Shown here one piece after another: positions 1 to 11,658 of a stretch of DNA of 64,000 nt; within the stretch, counting starts at the first letter, position 1, and every line of letters starts with the position of its first letter. A program made the position numbers and the translations under genes. The DNA comes from Capsicum annuum. Taxonomy: Eukaryota > Streptophyta > Magnoliopsida > Solanales > Solanaceae. The notes beneath the pieces were generated by a model, which did not search any database, was not told the DNA's origin, and saw nothing but the letters and a program-made list of their open reading frames with translations. The stretch spans positions 122,781,680 to 122,845,679 of the forward strand of contig NC_061116.1 in the NCBI RefSeq assembly GCF_002878395.1. Reading direction: 5' to 3'.

Positions 1-789
1 ACATGTATGTGTACACCTTATACATTTAATACTATAATCTTGCATAATGTATAATGTAACGTTATAAATATAAATTATGCACCTTATACATATTAAAAAT
101 ATATTTAAAGTATAATGTGACCATAAAACTAACAACATATAAAAGTAATATCGAATGTAAACTTTGTAATGTATAATGTAAATATCTAAAGTATAATGTG
201 ACCATAATACCAACAAAATATTATGTACCGGAAAGAAGAGACAGAATTGGAGGAGGGATTTTGAATTAACGGATGTACAAACCTGAATAGAAAGCCGAGG
301 CTAATTTTTGAACTTATTCTTTTGATGTTTACTTTACCAGTATCTGAAGCCTATGCTTTTGTTGTTCAGTAAATATTCTCTTTGGCTTTGGCCTTTACTT
401 TCATCCCCCGTTAAAAAGATTTATTTTTTTCTCTAGGTGCTTGATCAAATTTGAGAGTGCTTGAATCTTTTTTCCAGGGTTTTGATGAAACTGTTTTTTT
501 TCTTCAGTATTTGATGAAATTACAGTTTTTTCCCTGAGTTTTTGATGAAAATGGAGAAGATTCTTTTTTCTGTGGGTGTAAGATGAAATTAGAGAAAGAT
601 ATTTTTTTTTTGTGTGTGGATGTGTGATGAAATTGGACAGAGATTATTGTAGATCGCCAAAATTTGTGGGTGTGGAGAGATAATAAGGAGGTTTAATAGA
701 GATAGATAATTGGAGAGAAAAGATAGCAAGGTTTAGAGGCGACTCAATATATTATGTGGCCTAAAGCAAAACTTTAAAATGAGGCCTTA
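1..789. other. AT-rich non-coding DNA left of the LINE
   Basis: I see no gene here. The first 230 bases repeat short themes such as TATAATGTGACCATAA with small changes. From about 430 to 640 a degenerate phrase around TTTGATGAAA recurs four or five times, as in low-copy tandem decay. The segment ends at the target site of the LINE. Confidence 0.5.
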
Positions 790-802
790 AAAAAGATTTT
801 TT
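790..802. repeat. TSD of the LINE, left copy
   Basis: AAAAAGATTTTTT, matched exactly at 8443-8455. The adjoining T-run is the poly(A) tail of the minus-strand element, so the boundary can slide by a few bases. Confidence 0.75.
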
Positions 803-3800
803 TTTTTTGGTAAATAAAATCATTTTATTACCAAAGCGAACATTATATAGCGCTAAGAGATGGTTGAGAGACATAACATCCCCACAACCATCAAAGCATG
901 AATCTAAGTAAACATAAAAGGCAACAACAACAAACTAGTCAAACTAAGTAGGATAATAATTGTAGTCCTATAACCAGTGGACGATCTTATGCTTCATAGA
1001 AGCCTTTACATGCACCTCTTGTATAACTTGTCGTATTATCTGCGTAGATGAGAGCCTTCTATTATGGAAAACTCTAGAATTTCTCTCTCTCCAAACATGG
1101 TAAATAGTAGCAGTAAATAGCATCCTATAAACCTTAGCCTTATGGGAACTTCCTCTGGCATATGTAATAGCCCAAGATACCTCCTCATTCCATTCTTTAG
1201 GGTCCCGTACGATACCAATCCATGACAACAACGTTTTCCATATAGTAGCAGAGATATCACACTTAAAAAACAAATGTGCTATGGACTCATTCTCTTGCTC
1301 ACAAAGTGGACAAGATTGATTAGTCACAACACCCCATTTAAACAATCTGTCTCTAGTTGGTAACCTGCCTAGAATAGCAATTCTTAATATGAAAATCCAC
1401 CCTGGTATCCCCATATTATTACATACAAGGTTCCTCCAATGCACTTTTGGAAATTTCCCTCTGAGCTTGATGTAAAGTTTCTTTGTAGAAAATGTTTTCA
1501 TATCAGCCATATCATTAATATTCATACCTATTTGTTGGAAGTATTTGGTAGCATGAAGGATTTTTTGAATGACCCAAGAGTCTTGCTTAGGCATATCCAC
1601 AAGTAGATTTTTATTCCTCCTATAGTAACAATGTACCCATTGCACCCATAACTTATCCTTCTTAGCGCAGATATTCCATAGCAGCTTCCCGGTGGTAGCT
1701 TTATTCCAAACATCCATAACAAGTATGTTCAAACCTCCAGCCACCTTAGGATAACAAACTTTATCCCAAGCAAGTAGGGCTTTCTTTGATAATGTTGCAC
1801 CTCCTGTCCACAAGAAGGTTCTGCAAGTAGCCTCAATAACTTCAATGACCTTTTTGGGTAGTACAAAGATTTGTGCCCAAAAAACCTGAATGGAAAATAA
1901 AATGGACTTAATCAATTGTGCCCTACCAGCGTAAGAGAGGTGTTTAGTAGTCCATGATTTTATTCTTCCCAGTATCCTATCCCATATAGGTTGACATTGC
2001 ACAATAGAGACCCTACTGGTACTCAGGGGAACCCCGAGGTATCTAAATGGTAACTCTCCTTTGTTGAATCCTAGAATATCTTGAATTCCTTGTTGATCTT
2101 CATTCGACATTCCTCCACAATAGAAAAAACTTTTGTTGGGGTTAGTAACCAATCCCAAACTTTTAGAGAAGCACTAAAACCTGTCAAATAGCATTTGGAC
2201 AGACTTGACATCTCCTCTACAAAAAAGAAGCAAGTCATCCGCAAATGCTAATTGTATAAAGTTCACTTTGCTACATCGTGGATGAAATTTGAATTGGGGT
2301 TCTTGGATTAGTAGCTTCAACATCCTACTTAAGTATTCCATCACAATCACTAATAGAAAAAGAGAGCGAGGGTCTCCCTGTCGGAGACCTTTCTTTGCTT
2401 CAAACGGTTTAGTAGGCTCTCCATTAATGATGATGGAGTATGAGACTGTCGTGACACACACCATGATCCATTGCAGCACCTCACTAGGAAAGTTTAGACC
2501 AACTAATACTTGTTCTAGAAAAGGCCATTCCACCGAGTCATAGGCCTTTTGTATATCAACTTTAAGCATGCATCTTGGAGATATACCTTTTCTTCCATAT
2601 CCTTTAACTAATTCATGGATTAATAAGATATTATCAGTAATAATTCTTCTCGGGACAAAAGCTGCTTGGATACCATCGATAATGCTATCCATAATAGGCT
2701 GCAATCTTCTAGTGAGCACTTTGGAAATCAACTTATAAAGCATGGTGCAGCAAGAGATCGACCTAAATTCCTTAACTGATGAAGGATTCTAAACTGTAAC
2801 GATCAATGTTACTGTTGTGCAATTTATTGCTTTGTACACCTTCTTAGATTGGAAAAAATATATTACAGCATCTGTCACCTCATCTCCTATAATAGGCCAG
2901 GCCTTTTTGAAGAAAAAAGCATTAAAACCATCACATCCTAGTGTTTTTTTAGCATCAATAGTCTTCAGCGCTTGGTATACTTCCTCTCTGGTGACTGGTT
3001 TTTGAGGTATAGTTGTTGTTCCCTATTCAGTATAGATCCACTAGATAAAACATGAGGCTCAAGTACAGGAAGTTCACTCGCACTGGTCCCCAACAGCTGC
3101 TTATAGAAACTATTTATCTTTGCTTCTATATCCTCAGTAGTATGCAATAATACACCATTAGAAGAGACCAAGGACCTGATATGATTCTGGCTAACTCTAT
3201 TTTTCATAGTGGCGTAGAAGAAAGCTGAATTCATATCCCCCAATCCCAACCACTGTATTCTAGATTCTGCCTGAGAATGCTTTCCTCCACCAGTATCCAT
3301 TTCTCCAAGATCCGTTTTATCTTCTTTTCTTCGTCATATAATTGTTGATCAGTGAGGGAGGTTCTGAGTAGTATATGTACATCTTTCAGTTGTTTCCTGA
3401 ATGATTGAACTTTAGTTTCAACATTAGAAAACTCTTTCGAATTCAATTCTTTCATATCTCCTTTCATTAGCTTAAGCTTCTTCCAGATCTTCTCCATGGG
3501 ACAACTTTGAACTTTTGAGGACCATATAGCAGCCACAATATGTTGAAACTCAGCATGACTTGTTAGATAGTTTAAGAACTTAAACAGCTTTGCATATCTA
3601 TTTTGTACCTCTTTCACGGAGACACAGAGTAAAGAATGATCAGAGAAGTGAGGGTCTTTTACTTCCACCTCTAAATGAGGCCATTTTCTCATCCAATATC
3701 CATTAACTAAAGCCCTGTCAATTTTACTATGGATATGGGAATTAGACCAAGTAAAAAATCTCCCTATAGTCTTGAGTTCATGTAAGCCAGCGTTTGTCAC

Positions 3801-4870
3801 TAGATTCTCAAAGTCCCTAATTTCTGCTTCCATGACTGTAGTATTCTTATCTTCACCCCTAAGAATAACATTAAAATCACCCATTACGATCCAAGGGTTG
3901 TGAATACTAGATACCAGATTCTCAATACTGCCCAGAGCTTTTTCCTCTCTTCAATAGTATGTAATCCATATATAGCAGAGACCTCAATCAAATGATTTCT
4001 ACTATGATCTGTTGTCATGCCTCAAATCCTATTGGGGGGTACTGGCACCCGTAACCGAGGAGGCCCGGGAGAATCGGCTCATAACCTTATACTTCCCATG
4101 CATACCTCTATGACAACCCGAAATTCGGACAGTATCATGTCGCATATAAAAGGAAATAATCACCTGTATAAGCTTGAGCACACATATATATGTATATACA
4201 ATACTTGGCCGTTGAAGCCATCACGTCTATTAACAAAACACCATCTTGACTGTACATTAGGTTTACAAAGTCTTTAGATAATACACAGAGTTTAACTAAG
4301 GTCGGGACACACCCCGCTATATAACTAACTTCTATACAATACCAAAAGTGACTGGATATGACACGGAAAGCCCCGAAGCAAATTGGATCTCACCAAAAGT
4401 AGCTGGATATCCTGGCTCCTACTTGTGCGGTGTATGAGCTGAGGTACCTGTGCCTGCAGCATAAGATATAGGTCCCCCGTGGGGGACGTCAATACGAAAT
4501 ATGTACTGAGTATGTAAAGCTGTAGATACTCACATATGATATAGGAGCTCAACAGAAATCAGAAACAAGTGAATAAATTATAATAGGAGTGGACCACACT
4601 TACTAGAACTTGTGACAACCTGTACATTGTATTTATTCAATCACTTTACCTTCATTCTTATCATCTTTGTAATTATTATTGTATTGTACTGTGACCATTA
4701 GGCTGCCTCCAGTACATATCAACTGGGATCGACCTATGATAGGGTTATGCCCCTGGGATACCACTCAATAAGAGATAACTTCCATCACTTAGTTCAATTA
4801 ATCTTTGATATTGTACATATTTTTGATACTTTGAAACAATGATACATCAATAAGAGACATATAAATAGAC

Positions 4871-4996
4871 CATCAATGCAATAACAATGAAGTAAGAACT
4901 CATTGGCACATCAATAAAGTGTTTTGGAGTCATCAATGCCATAACAATGAAGTAGGAACTTATTAGTATATCAATGAAATGTTTTGGAGTCATTAA
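4871..4996. repeat. 60-bp tandem duplication inside the solo LTR
   Basis: Two copies starting CATCAATGC at 4871 and 4931, with a decayed third start at 4991. Each contains ATAACAATGAAGTA and ends with GTTTTGGAGT. Confidence 0.8.
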
Positions 4997-6050
4997 TAGC
5001 ACATGGATCTTGTTTGAGTAACCGGATACCTTGTGACATTCATTAGTGCAATAAACATGTAAGATTTGGAAAACAAGTAAGTATTGGAATGTCTTGACAT
5101 CTTGTAGGGTGGAAACAAGTTCATTGGTAACGTAGGACATCATAGAAAACCATTATGGATCACATGTTACTGAATAACTTTGGAAAGTTTTTAATAGAAC
5201 AATTGTTCACTTTTATGCCAAAGATATGGTATAGAGTATGCTTTACATACCTGACTGTCAACCTTCAATACTAGTCCCAAATGTACTTCCTGTCTTTTCG
5301 GATTACTTATCTACAATGAACATATATAGCAATCTAGTATTATCAACCAAATATCACAATTCAATTATTTGAATTCACCAAACTAGTGGTTAAGTAGTAA
5401 GCCTTAATTACACCATAAAGGGTGTCACTTTAACCCTCTTATACTCCAATTACATTCACATGCCATGCAAATTCATACAACATCCTCTGATATCAAGTTT
5501 GGATTCATTTATCCTTCCAACCAATCCATTAAACCAAATTGAGCCATAGACATAAATAATCATCAATTCAATAGTATATCATCATATCCACCTTCCATAA
5601 CTCAATTACCATATCCACCTTCCACAATTCAATACAACCACCATGCAAAATAGTTCATAACCCTATTTCCATCACCTTTCAATAACAACCAATACATATA
5701 ATTCTCTATCACACATATACATATGGAAAAGAACAAAGGTAAACAATATTCATACCTTAGAATTTACCTCTTGATTATGCAATCCTGTTTGCACAAATAA
5801 TAGGTGCCGTTTGAAGCTCTCGAGATGACAAATGCAGTTGTCAGATTACTTTGGAATTTCTACGGTTGAATCAAAAGTAATTTAAAGGTCAAATTTGGCT
5901 AGGGTTTGTTCTTTCTTAATGATTGATGATGAAAATGAGTTTTTGAACTCATATACATGTATATATACACATATTCCCATCCATAATATAATAGAAAATG
6001 ACCAAAATGCCTTTAAAATTTAAATAATGTCAAATCTGTCCTTTGGTGAA

Positions 6051-6400
6051 CTGTTTTGATAAACTAAAGTAGATCGACCATAAATCTTTGCTCCGATATC
6101 GAATTTGGGTGAAATTGGTATCATTGGAAGTATACTTCGAAGGACTTTCATTTCATATAAAGTAGGCCACCCAGTTCATCTTGTACAAGGAGTTATGGTC
6201 GTTTGAAGTTGACCCTAAAAATCTGTTTTGATAGGCTGAAGTAAAACGAGTATAACTCCTTACTAAGACGTGGGATTTGGATGAACCCAATTGAATTAGA
6301 AACAGGACTCAAAGATCTTTCTTTTCATAAGTCGCATCTCTCTCAGTTCATTATATTAAGGGAGTTATGATTGTTCGAAGTTGACCCAAAAATTTGGCTG
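6051..6400. repeat. 171-bp tandem duplication inside the solo LTR
   Basis: Two diverged copies start CTGTTTTGATA at 6051 and 6222. Both run through GGAGTTATG followed by GAAGTTGACCC. The wording resembles blocks inside the LTRs of the 15-24 kb chromovirus, which supports relatedness of the two LTR families. Confidence 0.6.
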
Positions 6401-6941
6401 GCCTCAGTAGTTTGTGTGCAGGAAATTTTCCTGCATATTTACTATTCCCAAATATCCCGACCACCGTTTTATAGTTTCAAACGTGCTCGATTATATCCGA
6501 AACCTATCCATTTTTAGAAATCTTTATATCGTTGGAAAGCTTATTCAATAACCTTCGTAGGATCCATCGGCGGGAAAATTCCGATATAAATAAAATAAAA
6601 TAAAAATTAATTCCATATAAATAAGACCAATACACATACTTGAATAAGGGGTGTTACATCTGTAATTAAACTATGAATAATTTGGTTTTCAGTATGTAAT
6701 ACTGTAACTTACACGTTCCCAGGATTCCAAAGTAACCAGATGTGTCCTTTACCATTTGCTGCATAATTATTCTTCCACTCCCAACCTGGCAGGATCTTCG
6801 TTACAATTTGCTTAGCATTTTGTTGCGCTACTCTATGCTCTATCACAGAAATAACATCTATGTTTTCCTTTTTTATTATCCTACAAAACTCTTTATGTTT
6901 ATACAATTTATTGAAGCCCCTAACATTCTATGTGGCTATCT

Positions 6942-8404
6942 TCATTGAGTTGGTTTGAGGGGGCTCATATACACCCCTGCATCTCGACTACATTGTCCCT
7001 TATCAGCTACATCAAAAGCATTTTGGATCATATATTGTAGTGTAGTCTCCGCCAAAGGGTTGAACTCATTGCTTACATTAACAGTACTATCATGTAGCGG
7101 GGGAAGACTAGGAGCTTTAGTGGCTAACTTTCCCTTCACTTTTGTCCATTCATGATCAGTAAAAGAACTCGTGGTTACCACAGATTCCATACTTGTCTGA
7201 GCAGCCACCACAGTTACATTCTTCCCACCTTATACCGGCTAAGCATTTACAAGTTCCTTGGGTCCTTGAACTTTTTGTTGGTCATTCCCTTTATGCTGCC
7301 AAATATGCTTGACATTCTTAGGGGTAGGCTTAGGTGGAGGTAGATCCTATTTCGGTTGTTTATCTTGAAAAACATGCCCAATTTGACAACATGTAGTGCA
7401 GTACAGGGGCTTCCACTCGTAGAGCACTGGTTGGGCAAAAATTACTCCATCGGGATTCGAAACCTTCACCTCCATCGGAAGGGGAATGGTGACATCCATT
7501 TCTACCAAAACTCTAGCATATAAGATTCTTTCCGTATTCGTAGTACAATCATCTGCGCAGGCTGGAGTGCCTAACCCACTTGCAATACGACTAAGAGAAT
7601 TCATTCCCCAACAGTTGAGTGGGAGGTTAGGGAATTTCACCCACAAAGGGATCTTCTTCCAAACCTCATTATTGAAGTTAAAATTAGCACTCCACGGTTT
7701 CACAATAATTGGCTTATTATTTAGCATGTGTGGCCCTGTCATAAGAATCGCATCCCTATCTTCAATATTATGGAACTTGATTACAAAGTACCCATCATTG
7801 TGATAGTAGATTTTTGGCTTATGGACAAACCTCCGCTGCCCATCTATGAATCGAGCAATAGCAACAATTGTTGGGTTAGCTCCAATAACATAGAGTATCA
7901 TTGCATCCTTCCAGTGAGGGGACTCTCGCTCAATTTCTTCTTTATCTAATTGGGCATTTTTAGCCCCCTCTTTGACTATCGGGGAAACAAATCTTAATTC
8001 CATACCTCTTGATGCCATTTTATTACCATCAAATAGCTTCACCCATGGCTTTGTCAATTCTACATCTGGTGCTAAGTTAAGTTTCCTTTATGTACCAGTT
8101 ACTTCAGTGTGTTGCTCCATTGGCTTCATCATCTCAGGATTAGAGACTTGCAGTTCTGAGTTCTGGGCTGCAGAGCTTCCAACCCCTGAAGATAGAGCAA
8201 ATAATATCATATTCCTTACCATTTGAGGAGTATGAGAGGCCTGCTTGCTTCTAATAAAACGGGTGGGGTTAGGGAGGGTTCCTTGTCGAGCCTTTGTCCT
8301 GGGCTTGTGTGCACAACAATGGTCTTCCCGAGTCGTGGATTTGCTTTCACCAGAGCAGCAGAGATTTGGATCTTGTTAGCAGCCTTTTTCCGCCCTTTTG
8401 CCAT
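6942..8404 (-). pseudogene. LINE ORF1: RNA-binding gag-like protein (DUF4283 plus zinc knuckle), broken
   Basis: ORF1 of plant L1 elements codes for a protein that packages the element RNA. The start MAKGRKKAANK is at 8404. A DUF4283-like region lies at 8057-7347 (for example MLNNKPIIVKPW, followed by the LWVKFPNLPL motif). Next comes a CCHC-type knuckle (CTTCCQIGH), in which the last Cys is lost. The tail at 7211-6942 ends PLKPTQ and stops at TGA 6944-6942, overlapping the ORF2 ATG. Frameshifts near 8210, 8060 and 7340 break the frame. Family assignment rests on domain order and knuckle position. Confidence 0.8.
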
Positions 8405-8442
8405 TAGGGCTAAGAAAAAGGATCTTTACATATGTGTGTAAT

Positions 8443-8455
8443 AAAAAGATTTTTT
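8443..8455. repeat. TSD of the LINE, right copy
   Basis: AAAAAGATTTTTT, identical to 790-802. It lies 38 bases upstream of the ORF1 ATG on the minus strand, so the copy has only a very short 5' UTR and may be slightly 5'-truncated. Confidence 0.75.
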
Positions 8456-8479
8456 ACTTATGTATATATGTAATTTTAG

Positions 8480-8708
8480 TTAATTTATCCCCACCCTACC
8501 TGAAAATAATCCTAATTTAACCTACAAATTGATCCAAATAATAACCCAAACCCAATCCGATCTAATACAACCTTCAAGATGTATCTCTACTCACGCATAT
8601 TCATTCTCTCTTTCTCTTTCTATTAGATCGGGTCTGATTTGGGTTATTATTTGGATCGGGTTATGGATTAAATTAGAATTATTTTGGGATGAGGCTGGAA
8701 TAAATTAA
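8480..8708. mobile_element. Hairpin MITE-like element
   Basis: Two arms of about 90 bp are reverse complements of each other: 8480-8570 and 8619-8708. Shared blocks are GGGTTATTATTTGGATC near the centre and TTAATTTAT at the tips. The arms are separated by a CT-rich loop of about 50 bp. No clear TSD is seen, so class is open; the size suits a foldback MITE. I see no coding potential. Confidence 0.65.
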
Positions 8709-8760
8709 ATTAAAAAGGGACAAATGAATAAGATTGACACATGTCCTACTGTTAGTGAGA

Positions 8761-8965
8761 AGAGTATACATGTACCTTTTCATTAACGCAAGAATATATT
8801 TGTACCTAAAGTATGACAGATGATATATCTGTACCATTTATCAAAGTTTAGAGGTATATATATACATTTTCATTAACAAAAAGGGTATAATTATACCTAA
8901 AATATGACAGAAGATATATTTGTATCATTTATCAAAGTTTAGGGGTATATTCGTACCTTTCCCGT
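8761..8965. repeat. 90-bp tandem repeat
   Basis: Two copies and a partial third with a 90-bp period. Each holds TTTTCATTAAC, a TATGACAGA block and TTTATCAAAGTTTA. No gene is seen in the 600 bp that follow up to the Mutator-like element. Confidence 0.7.
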
Positions 8966-9869
8966 TCTTTGAGTTGCCCCTATTCTATCCAAGTGAGGAA
9001 AGCCTACATATTTCCAGGCCTGTAATCACACAAATAATTAAAACAAGGAACAAATAATAACATATATTTTACTTAGGTATCTTTTAGACTTACTAGTTTT
9101 AAACCTTAGAAGATCACTATTAGTTTGGAACAGTCCCTTTAATGATAGCAACTAACATACAATCATTCTTAATATAACAAGTTCATAAAAAGTTCTAACG
9201 TAGAGATATATCCAGAGTGGAAGTGTATGTGATCATACCCCAACCATTACCCCACATGAACACACTTTTCATAGATACAAAAGATAATGTTATTGCTTTG
9301 TGCCGAACCCTTGAAATGATTTTGAGACAATTTTATGATACTAGCTTAGAAGTGCAGTGAATTCCAGTAACGTCCTTTTACTATAGTAGTCACTCTACCA
9401 GTCTTCACAATATCAAAAACACCTTTTGTTAATGGCATATATGAAATAATTGCAAGTAATGTTGCTTAAAAAGAGAACCATCAAAATTTGCCTATGCATA
9501 AGTGATTGTCAGGATCCATGTGTCACTCCTTTTTGTTCCAAGCTTAATGTTTTCACTTGCAAAGTAATTATCAGCACTCTATTTGAAAATGTGTGACCAT
9601 TGTTTAATACTACAGAGAAAAAAAGGCAAAATCCATCGAAAGACGCCTTAAGTATGCACCATCTTTCATTTAGGCACCTCAAGTGAACATTGATTTTTTT
9701 TGGTACCTCAAGCGGCCTTCAAGTGTGTCACTTTGGCATATTTTGCTGAATAGGCAAAACAATATTATGTGTGTGTGCTACACTCTCCAATGAGATGGAA
9801 AGTGACGAATAAAATGCGGACATATGTCATTTTTATTCAAATAATTTATAAATAATTAATTTAAATAAA

Positions 9870-10070
9870 AAATACCCCTCCCCCTAACCTACCCACCCCA
9901 CTAGTCTTCTTCTTCAAACACCCCACTCCACCCATCCCACCCACCCCACCATTCTTTTTCTTCAAATACCCCTCCCCCAACCCGCCACCCTCACACCCCA
10001 CCCCAACCCAACCCAACTCTACCAGCCTTTTCATCAAACAGCCCACCCCCGCACCTCAGTCATCTTCTTT
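9870..10070. repeat. C-rich low-complexity tract inside the Mutator-like element
   Basis: The plus strand is a run of CCCACCCC-type words broken by CTTCTTC blocks. The open frames it creates on the minus strand (Gly-rich) are compositional and not genes. Confidence 0.7.
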
Positions 10071-10760
10071 CCTACTTTCCAACTCATAAAACCTCAGCTA
10101 TTAAACTCCATTAACAAGCAAAAAGTACAACACCAATTGCCCAAAGTACAGGTAGACATGAAAATAAAATCATAACTTTATGAAATAAATATCAACCCCA
10201 GAACCCAAAAATCACCAAATTCTTCAAAATTTCTCAACCCCACTTGCTAATTGACCAAACCTCAACAATTAAACTACATTAACAAGAAAAACCTACAACC
10301 CCAAATCATTTTCTCCAAAAATCCGATCCCACCCCCTTCTCTATTTTTCAAAATTTTTTCATCCATTTTTCTTTGATTTTGCTTAGTTTTTAGTTTTTTT
10401 TTTCCCATAGATTTAGCTTCATTTTTCATATTTTCTTCATCGATTTTGCTTTCATTTTTAATTTTTTTTATTGATTTTGCTTGGTTGTCAATTTTTCTGC
10501 ACGAATTTAGCTCCATTTAGCTCTTCAAACTTCATAAATACGGCTAACAAGCTTTCTTTTCTTTTTGGAATTCCTTTTGTGACACTAACTGGTATGTAGC
10601 TTCAATATCTTTGTATTCTGTTTTGTTAAATTTTTAAAATTTATTTGTTTAAAAAGATATTTTTTATAAGAAGTAATTAAAAAAATACTGTTGGAGAATA
10701 ATTTTTCTTCATCGATATTATTCGATTTTCAATTTTTCTTCACTAATTTAGCTTTTAATG

Positions 10761-11210
10761 ATTAAAAAAATGGTGATTATTATCTAATCTTTACGAACCC
10801 CTAAATGCGTATATAAATTTCTATCAATAATTTTTACCATTAAATAAATTTAAGATTGATAAAAATGTGAAAGAAGTATAAATTTAGGGGCGAGGGGGGG
10901 GGGGTGAGTTAATTAAAAAAATGATGTTTATTATCTAATCTTCACAAATTTCTAAATGCGTATATAAATTTTTCTCAATAATTTTTACCGTTAAATAAAT
11001 TTAAAATTGACAAAAATGGTGGATAAAAATGTGAAAGAAGTATAAATTAATGGGGTGAGTTAATATATTATTTTTGACAAGATGAACTCGTAAATGTGTA
11101 TCTAATTTTTAAATATCTCCCAATAATTTTTACTATTAAATAAGCTTAAGATTGACAAAAATAATAGATAAAAATGCAGAAAAAGATATAAATTAATAGA
11201 GGTGAATTAA
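10761..11210. repeat. About 150-bp tandem repeat inside the Mutator-like element
   Basis: Three units with starts near 10761, 10912 and 11061. The blocks AATGCGTATATAAAT, CAATAATTTTTAC and TTAAATAA recur in order. The first unit ends in a G-run at about 10891-10903. Such internal tandem repeats are common in non-autonomous Mutator-like elements. Confidence 0.75.
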
Positions 11211-11658
11211 TATATTGTTGGTGGGCCAACTTGGGCGCCACATCAGCTAAAAAAAGGATGTAACGCGCCTTCATGGAGGTGTAATATACGTACCTTGCCA
11301 ACTCAGCAAAAGGTACCAAAGTGACACACTTGTACGCTACTTGAGGTGCCAAAAAGGACCAATGTCCACTTGAGATGCCTAAGTGAAAGTTGGTGCGTAC
11401 TTAAGAGGTCTGCCGATGAATTTTGCCGAGAAAAAACTAAATTTGGAGACACCACATTTGGATATCTAAGAAGGAAGTGAAAAGATGTCATTCACATATA
11501 TGAATTTAAGTGATCCTGTGCAAATTTTGAAGTTATTATACTTATGCTATCTCATAATATTTTTATTCATGAAGGATAAATATTGTCGAAATTAACAAAA
11601 TATAAAATTCGGCAATGTAAGGAATTTTTTACATCGTCAAATTATCTTTATTTGTTAT

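Larger units (their letters stand above)
4013..6658 (-). mobile_element. Solo LTR, probably of a Tekay-like gypsy element
   Basis: A 2646-bp segment begins TGTCATGCC, ends GTGTTACA, and is flanked by a perfect 5-bp TSD TCTGT (4008-4012 and 6659-6663). It interrupts the LINE endonuclease reading frame exactly there. It has no gag or pol, so it is a solo LTR left by recombination between two LTRs. On the minus strand it starts TGTAACACC and ends CATGACA, like the LTRs of the chromovirus at 15435-24654 (TGTAATGCC to CGTGACA). It also shares a GGGCCTCC block near that end, so I infer minus orientation and a related lineage. No open frame of note lies inside. Confidence 0.85.
968..6945 (-). pseudogene. 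LINE ORF2: endonuclease, reverse transcriptase, zf-RVT (broken)
   Basis: ORF2 would nick target DNA and copy the element RNA at the nick. Its ATG at 6945-6943 overlaps the ORF1 stop. The first codons read MKIAT, then a stop where plant L1 endonucleases usually have Trp, then NVRGFNK. The endonuclease N-terminus runs 6906-6709. After the inserted LTR (4013-6663 including TSD) the frame resumes with the GDFNVI motif near 3884. The reverse transcriptase lies at 2743-2174, with a palm segment (DIQKAYDSVEW), LRQGDP and the catalytic FADD. The thumb and connection follow at 2158-968, ending in a Cys/His region (CPLCEQENES, then HLFFKC) typical of zf-RVT. Frameshifts near 3300, 2760 and 2165 and several stops rule out function. 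Confidence 0.9.
803..8442 (-). mobile_element. L1-type LINE retrotransposon, degenerate, split by a solo LTR
   Basis: This non-LTR retrotransposon reads on the minus strand. Order from its 5' end: ORF1 (8404 down to 6942), then ORF2 with endonuclease, reverse transcriptase and a C-terminal zinc-finger region (6945 down to 968), a short 3' UTR, and a poly(A) tract seen as the T-run at 797-808. A 13-bp direct repeat AAAAAGATTTTTT at 790-802 and 8443-8455 flanks it and is read as the TSD. The T-run makes the exact left edge uncertain by several bases. Without the inserted LTR and its TSD the element is about 5.0 kb, short for a plant L1. Both ORFs carry frameshifts and stops, so it is dead. Confidence 0.9.
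9625..11427. mobile_element. Non-autonomous Mutator-like element with long TIRs
   Basis: The ends begin GGCAAAATCCATCG and finish GATGAATTTTGCC. They are reverse complements over about 140 bp (9625-9765 and 11288-11427), including blocks such as CTCAAGTG and AGTGTGTCACTTTGG. A 9-bp direct repeat GAGAAAAAA lies outside both ends (9615-9623 and 11428-11436), allowing one base of slippage in the A-run on the left. Long TIRs plus a 9-bp TSD are the mark of Mutator-like elements. The 1.8-kb body has no transposase, so it depended on a partner in trans. Confidence 0.85.

Noticed and set aside
4847..5143. 98-residue frame on the minus strand
   Set aside because: It reads across the 60-bp tandem duplication inside the solo LTR and repeats a peptide phrase for that reason.
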